The position numbers and the translations under genes were made by a program. This document shows, piece by piece, positions 5,145-5,257 of a stretch of 5,257 bases of DNA (positions are counted from its first letter, which is position 1; each line of letters starts with the position of its first letter). Source of the DNA: Promethearchaeota archaeon (GTDB lineage: Archaea > Asgardarchaeota > Lokiarchaeia > Sigynarchaeales > MK-D1); NCBI GenBank assembly GCA_016839865.1, contig JAEOTN010000395.1:1-5257 (forward strand). The letters run 5' to 3'. The notes beneath the pieces were generated by a model. It searched no databases. It saw nothing but the letters and a program-made list of their open reading frames with translations, and was not told where the DNA came from.

Positions 5145-5257
5145 TAAAATCCCTTTCCAAATACAACTATTTGATATAGCGATATTAATTAGTAAACTTT
5201 CAAATGCTTAATACGTATCGAGGTCCTTAAGTTTCGAGAGAATGCTTTATTGTCTAA

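Noticed and set aside
4447..5211. Plus-strand frames at 4447-4725 and 4909-5211
   Set aside because: They are complementary to the 7-TM gene; the Thr/Ile/Asn-rich composition is the mirror of hydrophobic codons.
1..5257. Assigning the window to Methanococcales because of Sec-containing HdrA
   Set aside because: The combination with tandem GNATs, a 7-TM protein and a second Sec in the N-terminal domain does not look typical of Methanococcus to me; lineage stays open with Asgard preferred.

Overview
The window most likely comes from an archaeon that makes selenoproteins. My first choice is an Asgard (Lokiarchaeia-like) lineage, at moderate confidence. The reasons are an HdrA of the methanogen/Asgard/sulfate-reducer type with UGA codons exactly at conserved cysteine positions, A+T-rich intergenic DNA with TATA-like boxes at archaeal distances from start codons, tandem-GNAT acetyltransferases, and a stand-alone 7-TM protein. 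A selenoprotein-making bacterium is not formally excluded, because a hairpin sits just downstream of the first UGA.

Layout. Positions 1-1086 (minus) hold the N-terminal 362 codons of hdrA, running off the left edge. Conventional gene calling would break it into three pieces, because codons 74 and 200 are TGA. Both fall where HdrA homologues have cysteine, so I read the gene as one intact double-selenocysteine protein. A long divergent intergenic region (1087-1483) carries the hdrA promoter on one side and the promoter of the first GNAT gene on the other. A 325-residue tandem GNAT protein follows (1484-2461, plus). It converges with a 17-base gap on a TauE/SafE-type permease (2479-3252, minus). 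A second divergent intergenic region (3253-3417) leads to another tandem GNAT protein (3418-4374, plus). That gene converges on a seven-helix membrane protein (4434-5144, minus). The right end (5145-5257) is the upstream region of the 7-TM gene and holds no recognisable gene.

How the genes fit together. No two adjacent genes share a strand, so each is probably its own transcription unit, and there is no operon logic beyond hdrA (whose partners would lie to the left, outside the window). The clearest cross-link is regulatory: the leaders of hdrA and the TauE-type gene share an exact 11-base element (TGATACCAAAA) at almost the same distance from the start codon, plus an upstream AAACGTGT next to the TATA-like box. 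This suggests the redox protein and the putative sulfur-anion permease could be co-controlled. The two GNAT proteins share a two-domain plan and may be diverged relatives; their substrates cannot be told from sequence.

The most noteworthy item is the double-Sec HdrA: one Sec at the flavin-domain site (CxxU, residue 200), where HdrA is a known selenoprotein family, and one in the N-terminal cluster domain (CxU, residue 74).
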